64,000 nucleotides of DNA. Source: Acanthaster planci. Lineage: Eukaryota; Echinodermata; Asteroidea; Valvatida; Acanthasteridae. Position 1 is the stretch's first letter, and each line of letters starts with the position of its first letter. Location of the stretch: positions 288,191 through 352,190 of the forward strand of contig NW_019091463.1 of the NCBI RefSeq assembly GCF_001949145.1. The letters run 5' to 3'. The position numbers and the translations under genes were made by a program. A model generated the notes under the pieces. That model made no database searches, was not told the origin of the DNA, and saw only the letters and a program-made list of their open reading frames with translations. Below, piece after piece: positions 25,941 to 39,347 of the stretch.

Positions 25941-28613
25941 TCTGAATTTCTACCTCGTGTTATGTCTCTGACATGGCATAAAGACACCTTGGGAACTCTC
26001 ACCTTCGATATCACTTTTGGGCATTCATACCCAATCCAGGCCGAAACTGCACCCGAATTTTTGGGCCGAGAGCGGGACTAAACCGGGCCTGAGGTAGCCA
26101 CTATAGCCAGCGTCTCCATATAGCCATATCTCATGGTATTCTGTGTGAATTGGTTGGCAATAACCCTTTCAGGCGCGACTTTCCACCCACAGCTATAATT
26201 GCACTCCGTTTGCTTTTTTTTGATGCAAGGTTGGGCTGTTTACAAAGCAAAATAATGACGTTAATTGACATGGCATAAACATGTGTGAGCTAAGGGCTCC
26301 CAACTAAAGCCCCGCCCGCTTCCAAAGAGAAGCCATTTTTGGTCTGTAAATATCAGAGACGATCAAAAATATTTGTGCCCTTTCCGTCCCAAAGCGCATA
26401 GCCCCCTCCGGAAAATTGGCTTCAACCTCGACTATATTCTACAAAGGTTGTATTTTAAAATATCAAATTTTTATTCCCTTAAAAGCCCACTGGAAATTAT
26501 GTTCTATAGTTCCGCCATGCCAAACCTCTTTCATAAGCAAACGGGTCATCAGCAATCGATACTGGAATATCATTTTGCCAACAGATGCAAATAATTGAGA
26601 GCGTCTATTTGTTATGTGATATTTTTAGCGGGAAAATTTGCCACGTCAAATATACGGATTTGAAACACAGTCGACCTGACTGCGCCGTGCCACTCCCAGA
26701 ATGCTTTACCTTTAGGGCCCTTTTTCTTTGCCAAGAAATGCAATGCTATCTTTTTTTCTAAACGGACAATGACTGAAGGTAAGGAACAACACTGTGTTTA
26801 AAAATACGACCTTCCAACCAGCAGAACCAGCTATTTCATTTTTAAATTGCGCAAGGATCGTGTGTCTCTTTACAATATTTGAGAGAGCGAAACTGAGATA
26901 TTGTATTTAACTGCTTTATATCAAACATCTGTGTCAAAGAAACTTTCCGTTGAAACTCAAGTACTGGGATGACAGCAATCAAGTAACTCATTGCATATAG
27001 GTCTTAGTCATCGTTTCAACGTCAGAGAAAGAGTAACAAACTTTGTCCTTTTTTAGAGGACCATTCGTGACCATGAATAAGGTTCGGTGTACTATAAAAA
27101 GTAAAAGCACCGTTGCATGCTGTCAATATTTGTTATAGCGAGGCCGACATTTACCAGACATGCAGCCAACTCGATCGTGTTACATGGTGGATTGTGTTTA
27201 AGATGGAAAAAAATCATTATCTGGCTTTGTTCTGGTCATCAATATCTCAGAAAGGTGGAGGCCATCGTTTCATATGAGCCAAGGACCGGCGCTGTATGAC
27301 ACACGGTATGAAATAATTACACGTCACATGTATATGTTCCAGAGGTAAACAGTCCGCGAGGGGGTTTATGACTTCGCGAGGAAATACTGATAACGCCTGA
27401 CTTCGGTGGGCAAACAAAGCCGCGGCTTTGTCATGACAGACTTACGGTGAATCCAAAGTGAGGTGCGGTTCAAGAGATGAATAATCTTTGGAATTGAATT
27501 GACCGTTTTGGTGAATGAACACCTCATTCAACCGTCGTTTGTCTTTAAAAAGTAAAAGCTGGAACGAAACTGCGTGGCACTGAGCATGCAGACTTCTAGC
27601 TGCAGGAAAACCGGTTCTCATTCTTTGGCTGCTTGAATGAAGAACAGAGCAGAATAAATTATCCCGAAGGTGTGACTAAAAGTTGACCAACCTCATTGTG
27701 TTGACGGAGTTTTAATAGGCTTATTCAACTCTTCCGCAGTAATGAGTCACACTGCATTCATCTGTTTGTCCTCCATGATTCACTCATTATCATATAACCT
27801 TCCCGCTTACCCTTCAAAATTGCCAGCGGAAATAAATGAAAATCAATGATGATCACACAAATCTAAGATGTAATAATAACTGCACTGGGACGCACTGCTC
27901 CCTCCAAAAAATATAACATTTTGAGAGTGAACCCTGGTGTGCCATAGTCTCAACATTAGAGTGCTTTCGAAAAGAAATATGAGTTTTAAATCTGGACAAG
28001 AATTGTATGGATCCATAAGGCAGTTTGTAGGCAGCCTCCCTTCCGGTATTCGAGTCTATGAATGCCATAGCCCCATTCAAAAATTTCCCGACTTACAAGA
28101 CTTCTTGCCGGAAGACATGCTGCCGGTAAAGCATACCGTAGAAAGGCATAGTCTTCAGTAGCTCCCGGCACCACTTCCCCTCTTAAAGTATTCATGACGA
28201 AGAAATTTTGGTTTATTTTGGTCCCTCTCCATTTTATGGCAAGTCTAGCCTTTATCCTCAGGAGCATGAACTTTGTAGTCAGCTACACCTTATTGCTGTT
28301 GCGTTAATAAGACCTCTGAAACTCAAAGCCGAGGAAAGATTAGACTTGAATGGTGATGAGTCCTCGTCTGGTTCCATGCAGAAAAAAAACAGGGATTAAG
28401 CACCACATGGTTTTTAATTACACGCCTTTCAGAGAGACTCAAGAGCGAAAAGAGAGACGGAATTTTGTTCTTTGGTACACAACAACCTCATGTTTGTATT
28501 CCAGGCAGCTAAAGATTATGCTACGTTGCCAGCGTGGAAACTACATCTAAGTTCACACGCTCAACCACTGACTCGGCACTGAACTATTCCAAATATCCGC
28601 TCAGAAATTGGCG

Positions 28614-28653
28614 CTGATTAATGTTTCATTGCCTCTGATTAATGTTTCATTGC
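28614..28653 (+). repeat. 19-bp direct duplication
   Basis: CTGATTAATGTTTCATTGC occurs twice with a 2-bp spacer. Confidence 0.93.
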
Positions 28654-31600
28654 TGCATTTATTTTCAATTTGGTGGATTCACGGAAAGGGTGTAATTGCT
28701 GCTGCCCTAGTGCTCCGTGTCTAGACGGCATATGGTATCGAGCGCGCTCTCATAAAAAAAAGTCAGTCGCATACCATCCAATTTTGGCTCGGCGGCAATG
28801 AAATGGGCAGTTCATGCACGCTCTCCAGTGATGGCTTTGTCTTCCCTACAAATGCACATGCGCGCATGTGGCCGGGGGGGGGATTCTCCTTATAGGGCCT
28901 ATGCAATAAACACAATAAACAATGGAATGCGATCTCTTAACGTAGGGCCAGCTGAGGAAGCGAAGCTGGGCTAATTCCTACAATTTTTTCCATAAAATTT
29001 GGAATTGAAATTGAAAGAAAAAAAAGAAGTGGCTGTCTTGACGTTGTAGTAGACAAGACTGGCAGACTATTTCTAAAATAAGACATGTTCATTCTCCTTT
29101 TTGAAATCACGAGGGGATGAGGTGGAGACCTTTTGGGGCTTTCTACACGCTTTGGGAAGAAAGAGACATGAAAAAGGTCACCCCAAATTGCTTTTCACTC
29201 ACTGTATTTCCAAAAGCCACAAATGCCCCTTCAAAAGGCGTGGCCTTCATTCCCCTGGATATGCCAATAAAAGAGGCCGGGGCTTTGTAAGTTGGCTTTA
29301 TAAAGTGAAATATAAAAGGTGCAATATGGGAGTGGAAGCGAATGGTTGACAATGGAATGCGAAGCAAAAATATTCATTCCTTTAAAAAGAAGCAGATTTT
29401 TATTTCAGTTTGAAAAAAGAAAAGACTGTGCATGGCTCCACATTGCAACGACACCATAACAGACAATTTATTTTCAGATACTGTACAACTTTTGGAACGA
29501 CCAACATTCCTTTTCGAAATCTGTCTGAATATAATTCATTCCCGGATTTTTGCATCCGCCTCATACTAGTCCAATAATGTCAAGTCAATAAAACGAGACT
29601 GACTAAAATGCTTGAAACGAAGAGCCAAGGAGGGAAAGCAGCAGAGGATCCTATGCACACTTGGTATATGCCCACACGGACTGTGTGGGAAAATCGTACC
29701 AAAGTGATCACGACGCAAACAGAAACAGCACCAAGCCATGCCACAACCACTGGAGCGGGGGAAAATTAGTTCAATAGATGCGGAAATTTTATCCGAAGCA
29801 GAAAGGCGAGGAAAAAATAAGTTTAGGGAATTTTGAAATAGTATCCAAAGCACAAAGGATTGGGCTTAATACCGCCCGGTGTAGTTTTCCAGTCCAGATT
29901 TCCATGGTGAGTGATACCGCTCTTCCCCAAAGGAAAAAGTTCGTAGAAGGAATCTAAGATAATATTTACAAAACGTACTAGTGCATACACGGAATATTAC
30001 AACATTACAAATTGAGGGTTTTGCAATATTTTTCACGACAATCACATTTCAAAATCAATGTTTAGTGAGCAAAAATAATTATAATGGAAGCATTGGCTAC
30101 AACATAAGACAAAATGGTCATCGCCGAAGAATTTTAATACACAGCTTGCTGAGAATAATGCAGGTCTATACAGAAGTAAAATAAACCGCAACAGGCCTAC
30201 ATCAACAAAAGAGATCCTACAATAAATATGATATTCAAAAAAGCGTGTTTTATGTTTTATTTTCGACAGTCGTTCTGTTCACTACACCATCAATCAACAG
30301 ACAACAGGCATATTTGGGTTCGCTGGAGGCAGGAATGTCAGTGCACGTGTACAGAGCTTGGGGCTTTTATTCTCCATTTTGTTTATTACATTTCGGCGTG
30401 ACAACCGAAGACCATTATTTTGCCGCTGAACGCTCACGGACGGACTGGCGTTTCTGTGGCACTGTCTCACCGAAATCATTAATTTCAATCGTGCACACGA
30501 TACAGAAGGTTATTAAACCGCTTCACTGACAGACACAGTGCCTTTCACGCCTTTTCGTTGCACATTTTGCGGGTACCTAATAGGTTATCTCGGTTAATTA
30601 TGACAACTTAGCAGCAAAATTTAATCACTTGGTTATTCTATTTCGGGCACAATTGAATGCTGATGCAAATAGTCATTTGTTTTCATTTGATGACACGGCC
30701 AGGGTACTGATGTGTCATTCGATTTAACAAAAATAGCAATCAAATTTAACATTTAAAAGAATGGCATTCAAATTTTGCAGAAGCTTTTCGAGGCATGTGT
30801 GTGGTCATTCAAAATCATTATTGGGCAGGCATCTGTCATTTGTGCAATCTATAAAATAGGAATCCATTCAGAGAATAGATGCCATCACCTAAGTGAAGTG
30901 CATGCAGTCGTATAACCATACGAAAATATATATGCCAAGATGTCTGACACACCAACAGATTGATGGTTGAGGAAGAACCTATATAAAAAAGAAACCTGAG
31001 CTAAAAACATAAAAAACACCCCAAAAATAACAAACATTATTGTTTCACAAACGCAAATTAGGCCTTGGTTCGTTAGCCTAATTAAGATCCCCCAAAACAA
31101 AAGAGATAAATGAAAAATATAGGCTCATATCAAATTCAGGGAAACATAAAAATGAATCAGGAAGAAAAGATTTTCCTCACTTAAAGTGAAGATACAAAAC
31201 AGTTGTTTCGTTTAATCAACTTGTTTTTCTGTTTGTTTGCATTTTGTTTATCACACTTTTAGTGAAATCGATTGCAACTTTTGGAAATTGAAAACAAATC
31301 AACAGAAATCTCGAGTCGAGCCAGCTTTGCTAAATTGAAAGATAATTGTACATCATGAAAAAAACGACGATAAAGCCAAATTAAAACCGCTGCTTAAGGA
31401 ATTCGAATGCATCAAAACGGAAATGAATGCCCGAGTTCTAAATTTGTAACACACTTAAATCTGGAGAGGATGGCTTGAAATGAAGCCCAAGAAAATTCAA
31501 TTAGCTGCTCATCAGTTGCTGAAATTGACCGAGAAAGCCCACATCAAAATGGTTCAAACGTGGAAGAAAAATTACAGAGGAGAATTTAATTCAGTACTGC

Positions 31601-34303
31601 CAGATTGCCACCTGAACAAAATGGGTCACACATAAAAGGGTTTTCCTTGTAAAATTCAAGGCCAATATCATATTCGATGACCATTTCGTCCCGTTGCGCT
31701 TAAACTTAAGGAATCTTATTTTGAATTACTTCCATCCTAATTTTTCTGCAATGTTATTCACCACTGCAGTATTATATACTCGCTTCATACCTTGATTCGG
31801 CATCCTTGTGTGCCAGTTATGATGGTATTGAAGAAGCAATTTAGTCTTTTGTTATCCATTTCAGTGATTTGTTCTCTACCGTTTCTTTAGAGGAAAGGTT
31901 AATTGTTCATGTCAGCCATTAACAATCTTTTGCCTTTTACTTCTTTAATAATTCATATTGTGTTATGGGCTTATTTATGGGATTTGATTTCGAATTAGCA
32001 CCATTAAGGATTTCTATGTCTCCAAGTTTATTACGTCATTTACAGTACTCTAATTCTTGCTATGTATTTTCGTCTTGTTCGTCGATTACGTTGGTATATA
32101 AATCAAAAAGCAAATTTTTCTTTTGTTATTGAGATTGGTGATTTAGTTTGTTAGTTTCTCTCAAGGAAAGTTGAAATGTTAATGTCATTAATATAGATAT
32201 GTAATCTTTTGGACGAATACTAATACAGGCACATCACGTTTAAAAAACCCAACATATTTGCAATGAAGTGATTCAAACGCAGTCCAAGACTCTTTTCAAC
32301 ATTTTGTTCCTTTGTTTCTTATTTTTGTGTGCTGATGGCCAGCCACGGTTCGCCAATCGGAAGTGTGTGACCTTTGACATTTACTTGTGTTGCGCCAAAG
32401 GCTTTTGGCGCGTTCGAGTATCCAGCCTGCATCTCCCTTAACCCTAGTCTATCCGGTTAAACTATACTCAAACGCACCCGTAATGAAATTTGGTGGTGCA
32501 AATTCGCAATCGAATTTCGCACCATATGGGTAACGAGATTTGGCAAAGAAATTGAAGTAGCTTTCCAAATTTTGTATGACAAGCGCTATATTTACCGGTT
32601 AGATCCATAACATTAAGACGAATGAAAATATCTATTTCCCAACAGACAATAAATCTTCGACAATCTTGGTTTACCCCCGTACAAAGTTGACGTTGCATGT
32701 AGCTTTTTTTAGTGTTCATGTTTAATGCAGTAAAGCCTTTTTGAATGCAAATCCAATTCTTGCATCGTGTTTACCGCCCAAAAGTGAATTAGTCTCGATT
32801 CTTTGACGTGGGACCGAAGACTGCGTGTAATTTGATAAAGAGTCCATTAGCGGCTCCTAATTAATTGAGTTTTACCCTCCCTGTGACTCTTCTGACATCA
32901 GTCAGTTAGATTTCATAGGGCACTCATTATTAATACAAGTTTGGTCAATTCCAGCAACCGCCTCTCCAGAGAGTGAATACAGACACTGCTCAAAATACAA
33001 AATACAGAGAAAGGAACACAGCGGCAGGGGCGCAGCGTGCAAGGTCGTACTTCAAGTCAACCGACGTCATGACTTTGCATGATTTTTGCATTTCCCTCTC
33101 GTTTCGCATACTTTTCTTTTGGTGCATCCGGAGACTGTTGCCCCCCCCCCCAGTTTTCCCCAAACGCCAGGAAACCTGATGGCGTTTGTGTTTCCCGGTT
33201 AACATGCTCTGGGGAAATCAACCCCAACTACACAAGATGGCACAAATTTGGCAAGAAACGAGAGCCCAATGTATTTCACATGAGCTCTACAGAAAAAAAA
33301 TGCCTCAATGGTAACTTGTAACTGAACAAAAAATGGCGCATAGGCGTGTAATACACAGGCCTAGCCCCGCAAGCTGACAACTCAAAACTAAATTAAGCAG
33401 GAAAGATGTCGTGCAGTGGGTCATTGTAATTGATAAACGGCCGTTTCTGTACTTTAACAATTATCATAATATCGACTACTATCCAGACTGTATAATAGTT
33501 TTACTACACTTTTCAATTATTCACAATACCGATATACGCTAGATACAAATAAGATACGATCTAGGAAACTATATATCGTGGTACGAAGATTCTCACCGAG
33601 AACTATATGTATTCTAAAAAGTACTATCAAAATAAAATAAAATCGAATCACTTTATCCAGAAATGGAACAGTCCAGCATGTGTATCAGACGTTTAATACC
33701 ACTTATTACAATTCCGTTTATTCATAAATAGACCCTTGAGTATAAAACATCAACACAACTTTTGTATAGCCTGCACGCACTGTACACCATGACATTAAGC
33801 TTGATGCGTTTTTGGAGTTCATAATTATTCCACGTGAGTTACTGTTTTCATCCCCATGGCATCGTTGATTCGATGAACCCCCTGCTATTACACTTGGGAG
33901 GGATCGACTGGGGCACGTCTGGTTGAATCAAGGTCGTTTTCTGTCCGCGTCTACGGGGCAAATGATCCCCAGATAGTCGTCACTAGCAATTTGTTTACCA
34001 TCACACATCAACCAAACGAACAGACCAAACTTGACCTGGCTAACTGGGTAACTCATGATCAAGGCCCGTTCTATCCCACGATCTAACTACTTGAGCGGAA
34101 GCATGCACCGTCAAAAATGAAAGTCGGTGTCTTGCAATCAGGTCTGTTTGTTTGTTTACTATTGTACAATCCATCACACTAGATTTCTCTGCAACCGTGG
34201 CCTATAGAGACCTGAGATAATGAGTGAAATAATTTCACGCAAACCTTTCCTCAGACATTTTTGCCTACCCGCCCGTCTAGTTTTCATAAACGGTAGTACA
34301 GTA

Positions 34304-34311
34304 TGACGTCA
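34304..34311. promoter_or_regulatory. Full CRE palindrome TGACGTCA
   Basis: Perfect CREB/ATF consensus about 1.5 kb from the 3' end of the GPCR gene. Significance unknown. Confidence 0.25.
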
Positions 34312-35787
34312 CTGTGATTCTGGGTACATGTCCGCGAGGTGCAGTCCAACGCCAAGAGGCTTCCCAGCATTGCGAGAACTTGTCGGTCAACCAACCTGTC
34401 CGTGTCCATGATACGTGCGAACATGTCGGTAGGCGGTCCGGACACATATCCCTGCCTGTCAGTCCACCACCTGTTACTGGTTGCTTGAGTCAAACCATAC
34501 ATTCATCTTTATCAGTGTTTGAAAATGTGCCGCAACTTTGTGTATACACATATGCCAACATCATAACCGATCGCTACTCTTTACAGCCATGGTGTACATT
34601 ACGCACTTGAGAACAGAATAAGAACAACCCCACCCCCGAAAAAACAAATAAGCAAACAAACAAGCACCAAGAGAGACCAGACCAACAAATATGTACTCAT
34701 CCCCACCCACTGTCCTCCCAAAAATTACATGAAACATCTTTACACAGGAACACATGGGCGCGTATCACCGTCACTAAGTGCACTGGACGTAGATTATACT
34801 AACAATTGTCAAAGTACTCGTTGACATGGCTCATTCCAGTCACACCTATAACTCTGACCTAAAAATGACAATTACCATTTTTGAAAGCTCTGATTAACCA
34901 TGATATAACACACAAACGTGACTTACTACCTACATGCACGTAGATTTTAGAATCTCTAGTATTCGTGTGTGACCTATTAAACACATTTCGCAAATTCGTA
35001 AGCGCGTCCTCCCATGACTTCTTCCCACAGACCTTGATCAGTGATCAGTTTGGAAGTGCAGACTCTAAAAAAGTTGAGAGGTTTAATAAATACTTCCTGG
35101 CTGACTGGGGCCGCCCCTTGCCCGCTGCATGCCCTGAGCAGTAGGCATTCAACCGCTCGTGGGTTGAAGCGTCTTGCCATTAAAACTTGTAAGGGTAAAT
35201 ATGTGATTTACACCGCGAGTCACGATCCTTCACGAGTGGGAGAGTTCAAAGTGAGGTTGCCGTTAGCTCAGCATCGACTCAGAAATTTTGACAACGCTGC
35301 AACCCAGTGTCGTCAGTTAATAAGTACTTTTCTGGAGTTATGGTCTACATGTCAAAAGAGAAAATGAAAACAAAAACTAGCTTAACAAACAAAAATTTCC
35401 TTTTTTCCCCTTTCTAACTTGGGAAGTTAACCATTTTATACCTTTGGTAAAATATATCTAAACCTAGACTGAGACGTGAAACAAACGGAACAGAATTCCA
35501 GTACCGACTGAGTTAGCGATACATAATGGCACATGTCAACAGCATGCTATCTTCATTAATTTAAATACGGAGAGATTTAACTGCCAACCCTCCGTAGACA
35601 AAAATGTCTAAGGTCCTAATTAAAAGTTATCATCCCAGACAGTTCTAATTCCCGATGATAACCGTAAGGAGTCTTTCGTATTAACTTTACCAAAACTGAG
35701 TGGCAGGACGAACCACTCTGACAGGGCTTAATTTACGGTAATTTCGACGAAATTACTTCTGACTAAATATTTACATGTTTCTCCCCA

Positions 35788-36966
35788 CTACGAATCTCCT
35801 CCGCGTACCCTGCAATCGGTTACCGCTGTGGTGGGCCGATCTTTCATTCGATTTAAAGGTATACTCAGTTCGTACTTTACCATGTCCGAGGATTTTGACT
35901 TGTAGCAGGCGTAGGCAAGAGCATACGCTTTGCGATACTTGGAGTTGGTTACGCCATAGATGATAGGGTTAACGGTGGAATTGATGTACAGCAACATGCG
36001 GACACAGTGTGACCAGGCTACATTGATTTCCACGCCCCCGGACACGGACAGCAGGGAGGTTAGCTCAAAAGGGAACAAGCACATGAAGAAGACGCAACCG
36101 TTAGCAACCAACATCTTGGTGACCCTGTTGCGTATGCGTTCGTTGACGTCCTTGCAGCCAAATTCACTCCCCTTGGCCACAATGTGATTCAGGGACATGA
36201 TGATTCGTATGTACATTAAGGTGTTGGCAGTCATGGCCACGAAGAAAGGCACAGTTTGGACCAGGTTGACCGCGGTGGGCATCCAGTCCTCGATGGGTTG
36301 GCAGAAGCCGATCACCTGTGGGAGCTGGCTGTACTTGGGGGTGTCCGGCCAGGCGGGGATGTCGTACAACGTCAGGACGCAGTAGCTGGGAACGAGAGAG
36401 CTGGCCAGGAGGATCCCTCCCAGCCAGGCCCCGGCGATCCATCTCCTGGTACTGGCTTTGTTCTGCTGGTGGCTGCCTGAGTGCGGACGGCAGACGGCGT
36501 TGAAACGATGCAAGGACACCAGGGTGACGAGGAACAGCCCGGTGAAATAGACGGAGTCCAGCAGGAGATCGATCAGGACGCAGCCGACGGTCCCACGGAA
36601 CGCCTCGTCCAACATGAATGGCGTCTCCATATAGTGCCACAACTTGTCCCCGACCCCCAGGGTCAGGACCAAAATGTCGGCAATGGCGAGGTTGAAGAGG
36701 TAAGCGTTCACGTTGGTCCTCATCCAGGCTACACGGTACATGACGAATAGGAAAGTAAAGTTGGTTACCAATCCGACGACCATGATACACGGCATGACAG
36801 CAGTGACAATGGCGACTTCCACCGCGTCGTACCTCTGTAGCCGTTTGTCCGTGAGTACTTTTTCCCAGAAGTCATCGTCTTGAACTGATGAGTTTCCAGA
36901 CTCCATGTTCACGTAGGGTTTGCCGGTGCCACCGATTGTTACCAAACTCTCAACACCACTAGCCAT
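35788..36966 (-). CDS. Class A (rhodopsin-like) G-protein-coupled receptor, single exon, ligand unknown
   Basis: Intronless 392-residue reading frame, more GC-rich than the flanking DNA. Seven hydrophobic helices lie at about residues 52-78, 87-113, 129-157, 175-198, 231-258, 285-309 and 317-340. Class A landmarks: N69 in helix 1, the LAIAD motif with D97 in helix 2, C129 at the top of helix 3 with C222 in the second extracellular loop as the expected disulfide, P240 in helix 5, P299 in helix 6, and NPIIY (333-337) followed by an amphipathic helix 8 with C354 as a possible palmitoylation site. The N-terminus has a sequon at N25 and no signal peptide. Two motifs are odd: helix 3 ends HRF (153-155) instead of DRY, and helix 6 has CLFP instead of CWxP. 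The overall style (LVSLHRFNAVCRP, short third intracellular loop) suggests the peptide-receptor branch, such as neuromedin U, TRH or ghrelin receptor-like proteins. That subfamily is inference. The ATG is the first after a TATA box about 130 bp upstream. Confidence 0.93.
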   Translation of the reverse strand: MASGVESLVTIGGTGKPYVNMESGNSSVQDDDFWEKVLTDKRLQRYDAVEVAIVTAVMPCIMVVGLVTNFTFLFVMYRVAWMRTNVNAYLFNLAIADILVLTLGVGDKLWHYMETPFMLDEAFRGTVGCVLIDLLLDSVYFTGLFLVTLVSLHRFNAVCRPHSGSHQQNKASTRRWIAGAWLGGILLASSLVPSYCVLTLYDIPAWPDTPKYSQLPQVIGFCQPIEDWMPTAVNLVQTVPFFVAMTANTLMYIRIIMSLNHIVAKGSEFGCKDVNERIRNRVTKMLVANGCVFFMCLFPFELTSLLSVSGGVEINVAWSHCVRMLLYINSTVNPIIYGVTNSKYRKAYALAYACYKSKSSDMVKYELSIPLNRMKDRPTTAVTDCRVRGGDS

Positions 36967-37094
36967 TGTGATCTACCTGTTGGGTAGTCTTGGAAGTTGT
37001 GAATATCAGTCTTTATGAGAGTACACAAACCTGCACCGAATCTCAGACTGATGTGCCGTGCGAGGTTTGGGGGCAATGCAAACGCGCGATGACG

Positions 37095-37102
37095 CTTTTA
37101 TA
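37095..37102 (-). promoter_or_regulatory. TATA box of the GPCR gene
   Basis: The minus strand reads TATAAAAG, a canonical TATA element, about 130 bp upstream of the receptor ATG. Initiation about 30 bp downstream would put the start site near 37065-37072 and give a 5' leader of roughly 100 nt without an intron, fitting the single-exon gene. The match and position are seen directly; function is inferred. Confidence 0.6.
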
Positions 37103-37135
37103 ACCGAGCATTTCAGTCGTGCAGGGTAGATTTGA

Positions 37136-37140
37136 CCAAT
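37136..37140 (+). promoter_or_regulatory. CCAAT box upstream of the GPCR TATA box
   Basis: CCAAT followed by CA (CCAATCA) lies about 35-40 bp upstream of the TATA box, in inverted orientation relative to the gene. This is a common NF-Y arrangement. Inferred from motif and spacing only. Confidence 0.4.
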
Positions 37141-39267
37141 CACATTGCCTAATACAGTCTGGTGATTTAAAGCTGAGTGTGTGATGCTTACAGTCTAATT
37201 CCTGACGCCACGGCTAGTCCAAACATGACTGAAATTGTCGACTGCGCGCCGTGTGTCCACCGCTGGACCACAGAATATTCCGTACTTATGTCAATGTTTC
37301 CTCTAGACTCCAATTAGTCTCCGTCCATCGAATCGAGACTCATTTTCTATCGCTCAGCAACTTACATGTAAACGTACGCGAACGGAAAGCATGCCGTCGT
37401 TAACTGTTCTTGACGACCTCTCTAATAATGTTTGCAATGATCATCTGAACTCGGTTATTGCCCTGGTACCGTTAGCAAACTGCAGGAACTTCAGGACTCC
37501 TTCCGCGAGCCTAATGAGGGCTGAGGCAGACGGCCGACTGACTCACAAGCACTGCGTCCTGCAGTCATCCGTTCCGGTTTACCAGCCAAACACTGCCATG
37601 AGTCAGTGTCTGCCTCTCTTTTCGGGCTTCGATGGCGATGCGCGATAGGGCGACTGGGTCGCAGATAATATCCGCTATCTCTCTCTCTCTCCCTCTTTGG
37701 TCTAAAAGAATTCCCCGGAGGCAGTAGCGGCATGGACATGAAAGAGGAGGTTGATACGAGGAAGTGTCTGGTCTTTTGATACACTTTTATGTTTTTCTCT
37801 TTATGTATCTTTGGCTCAGCCTATCATGCAATTGTACTGTTCCGATCAACGTCACCCAAATCACCATCTGGACACAATGAAACACGGTGAATAATTATGT
37901 AGTTAGATCTCGGATTTCGCGTGTTACCTGTACGACACGCACACCGTCAGCGTCAGTCAAATAAAGTTTCACGATATAGTAACATAACACAGGCTACTGT
38001 ACTGCAAACAGGGGGCACGGGCGGACGGTCGATTAAGACTGGGCCGATGTGCCAGCTCATCTGGGGATTTTAACTACCCCGTGGACGTGCGGACCGGTGT
38101 GCATGTCACTTGTACTGTCTTCAGCAGACGTCGATAATTCTTCAGCAGTCCAAAACTGAAAAATAAAATGAGAAATGTACCTGTGGAGATCGCCTCGCTT
38201 CTCTATACCGGCATCTCAGTTCCGACACGACCAACCAGATACGAATTTTCATTACGAGTCGCACTTAACCAGGCACGGCCGAGCCATTAAATCGTACGCT
38301 ACACCGTCCAGGTATATCTCCCAACTGGCTATCGCTTTACCTGCCGAGCCCTGTACATACATGTACAGCTGCTTCTCACCAGCGTGTTAGTGATGCTTGG
38401 GCCGGACTCTATAGTCCCTGTCACTTCCACCCAATCAATGCGCTCTGAATTTCGGTGCGTGGTATATACTGCCCTCTACTGTCGGATGCGCTGCACTCGC
38501 AGTAGCATGTGGCCAGTGTGACTAGGGGTGTTTGAGAGGACTCTGCGAGGCTTCTGCCATTGAATTTATAGGCAATCGGCGGAATTAATCAAGATTTGGA
38601 CAATGCCATAAATCATTCCCATTCAAGAATTCCTAAATCTTCACAAGTTCTGCAGAATTGAGACAAACCATGAACCTAAAAAAAGAATTGCCAGAAATAA
38701 TGCCACAGCTTTCGTAAACACCAGAGCAGGCTCGGGAATGGATTTATTACCGGGAATTATGCTTGCTTTTTATGTAGAATAATATAAATTGAAAAAAAAA
38801 TTGTCACGTATATCAGCAGCCATATTTCGCAGTAAAATGAGGTAAAGTGCACTTGACAGTTCAATCTTTCTCACACATGGACACGTCTATAATATATTCC
38901 AACATGTGCAATTTATTACATCGGTGGTGACAGCGGTGCTCGAGCGTGAAAATGCAATTTCCTTTTCGACAGACAATATAATAGGGAGGGCTTTATATTA
39001 TTTTATTGCATTATTTTTGTTTCCTCCACGCACTGCGCGTTATAGTTTTCGACACAAGGTTTATCGGGAAAAATTTCCTCGCACGTGAATTTTGTTCATT
39101 GTTTTGGTCTCACTCTACCGGGCACTAAATTCCTGTTAAAAGACATTTTAGGTATATATTTATATTACAAAACTGCATTAAATTTATATTGCATTAGATT
39201 CCTTCTATCAATTCTTGTATGTATTTATAAGAAATAGGTGTAACAAGATTGTAACATTAATTTTCGA
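37141..39267. other. Intergenic stretch upstream of the GPCR
   Basis: No gene recognised. A short (CT)n tract sits at 37678-37692. Confidence 0.55.
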
Positions 39268-39347
39268 GCTTGTATTTCTGCTTAAGGGCTTGTATTTCTG
39301 CTTAAGGACTTGTATTTCCGCTTAAAGGCTTGTATTTCTGCTTAACG
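39268..39347 (+). repeat. 20-bp minisatellite, 4 copies
   Basis: GCTTGTATTTCTGCTTAAGG repeated four times with one to three substitutions in the last two copies. Confidence 0.96.

Larger units (their letters stand above)
23823..35787. other. Long intergenic stretch downstream of the GPCR, no gene recognised
   Basis: 12 kb with only short unconvincing frames. Several TAGGCCTA-type words occur (24098, 25206, 33358), and a GCCCCGCCCGC box (26311) lies about 370 bp from a CTCCCAGAATGC word (26689) that resembles a ZNF143-type site. The GPCR 3' UTR must lie at the right end, but no clear minus-strand AATAAA was found near 35700. Confidence 0.55.

Noticed and set aside
27937-28161. 74-codon frame starting MCHSLNIR
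   Set aside because: Looks mildly protein-like but has an open antisense frame and no family I recognise.
36164-36790. 208-codon frame on the minus strand overlapping the receptor
   Set aside because: It is the alternative frame of the GPCR, rich in Arg/Pro/His, with no transmembrane or domain features.
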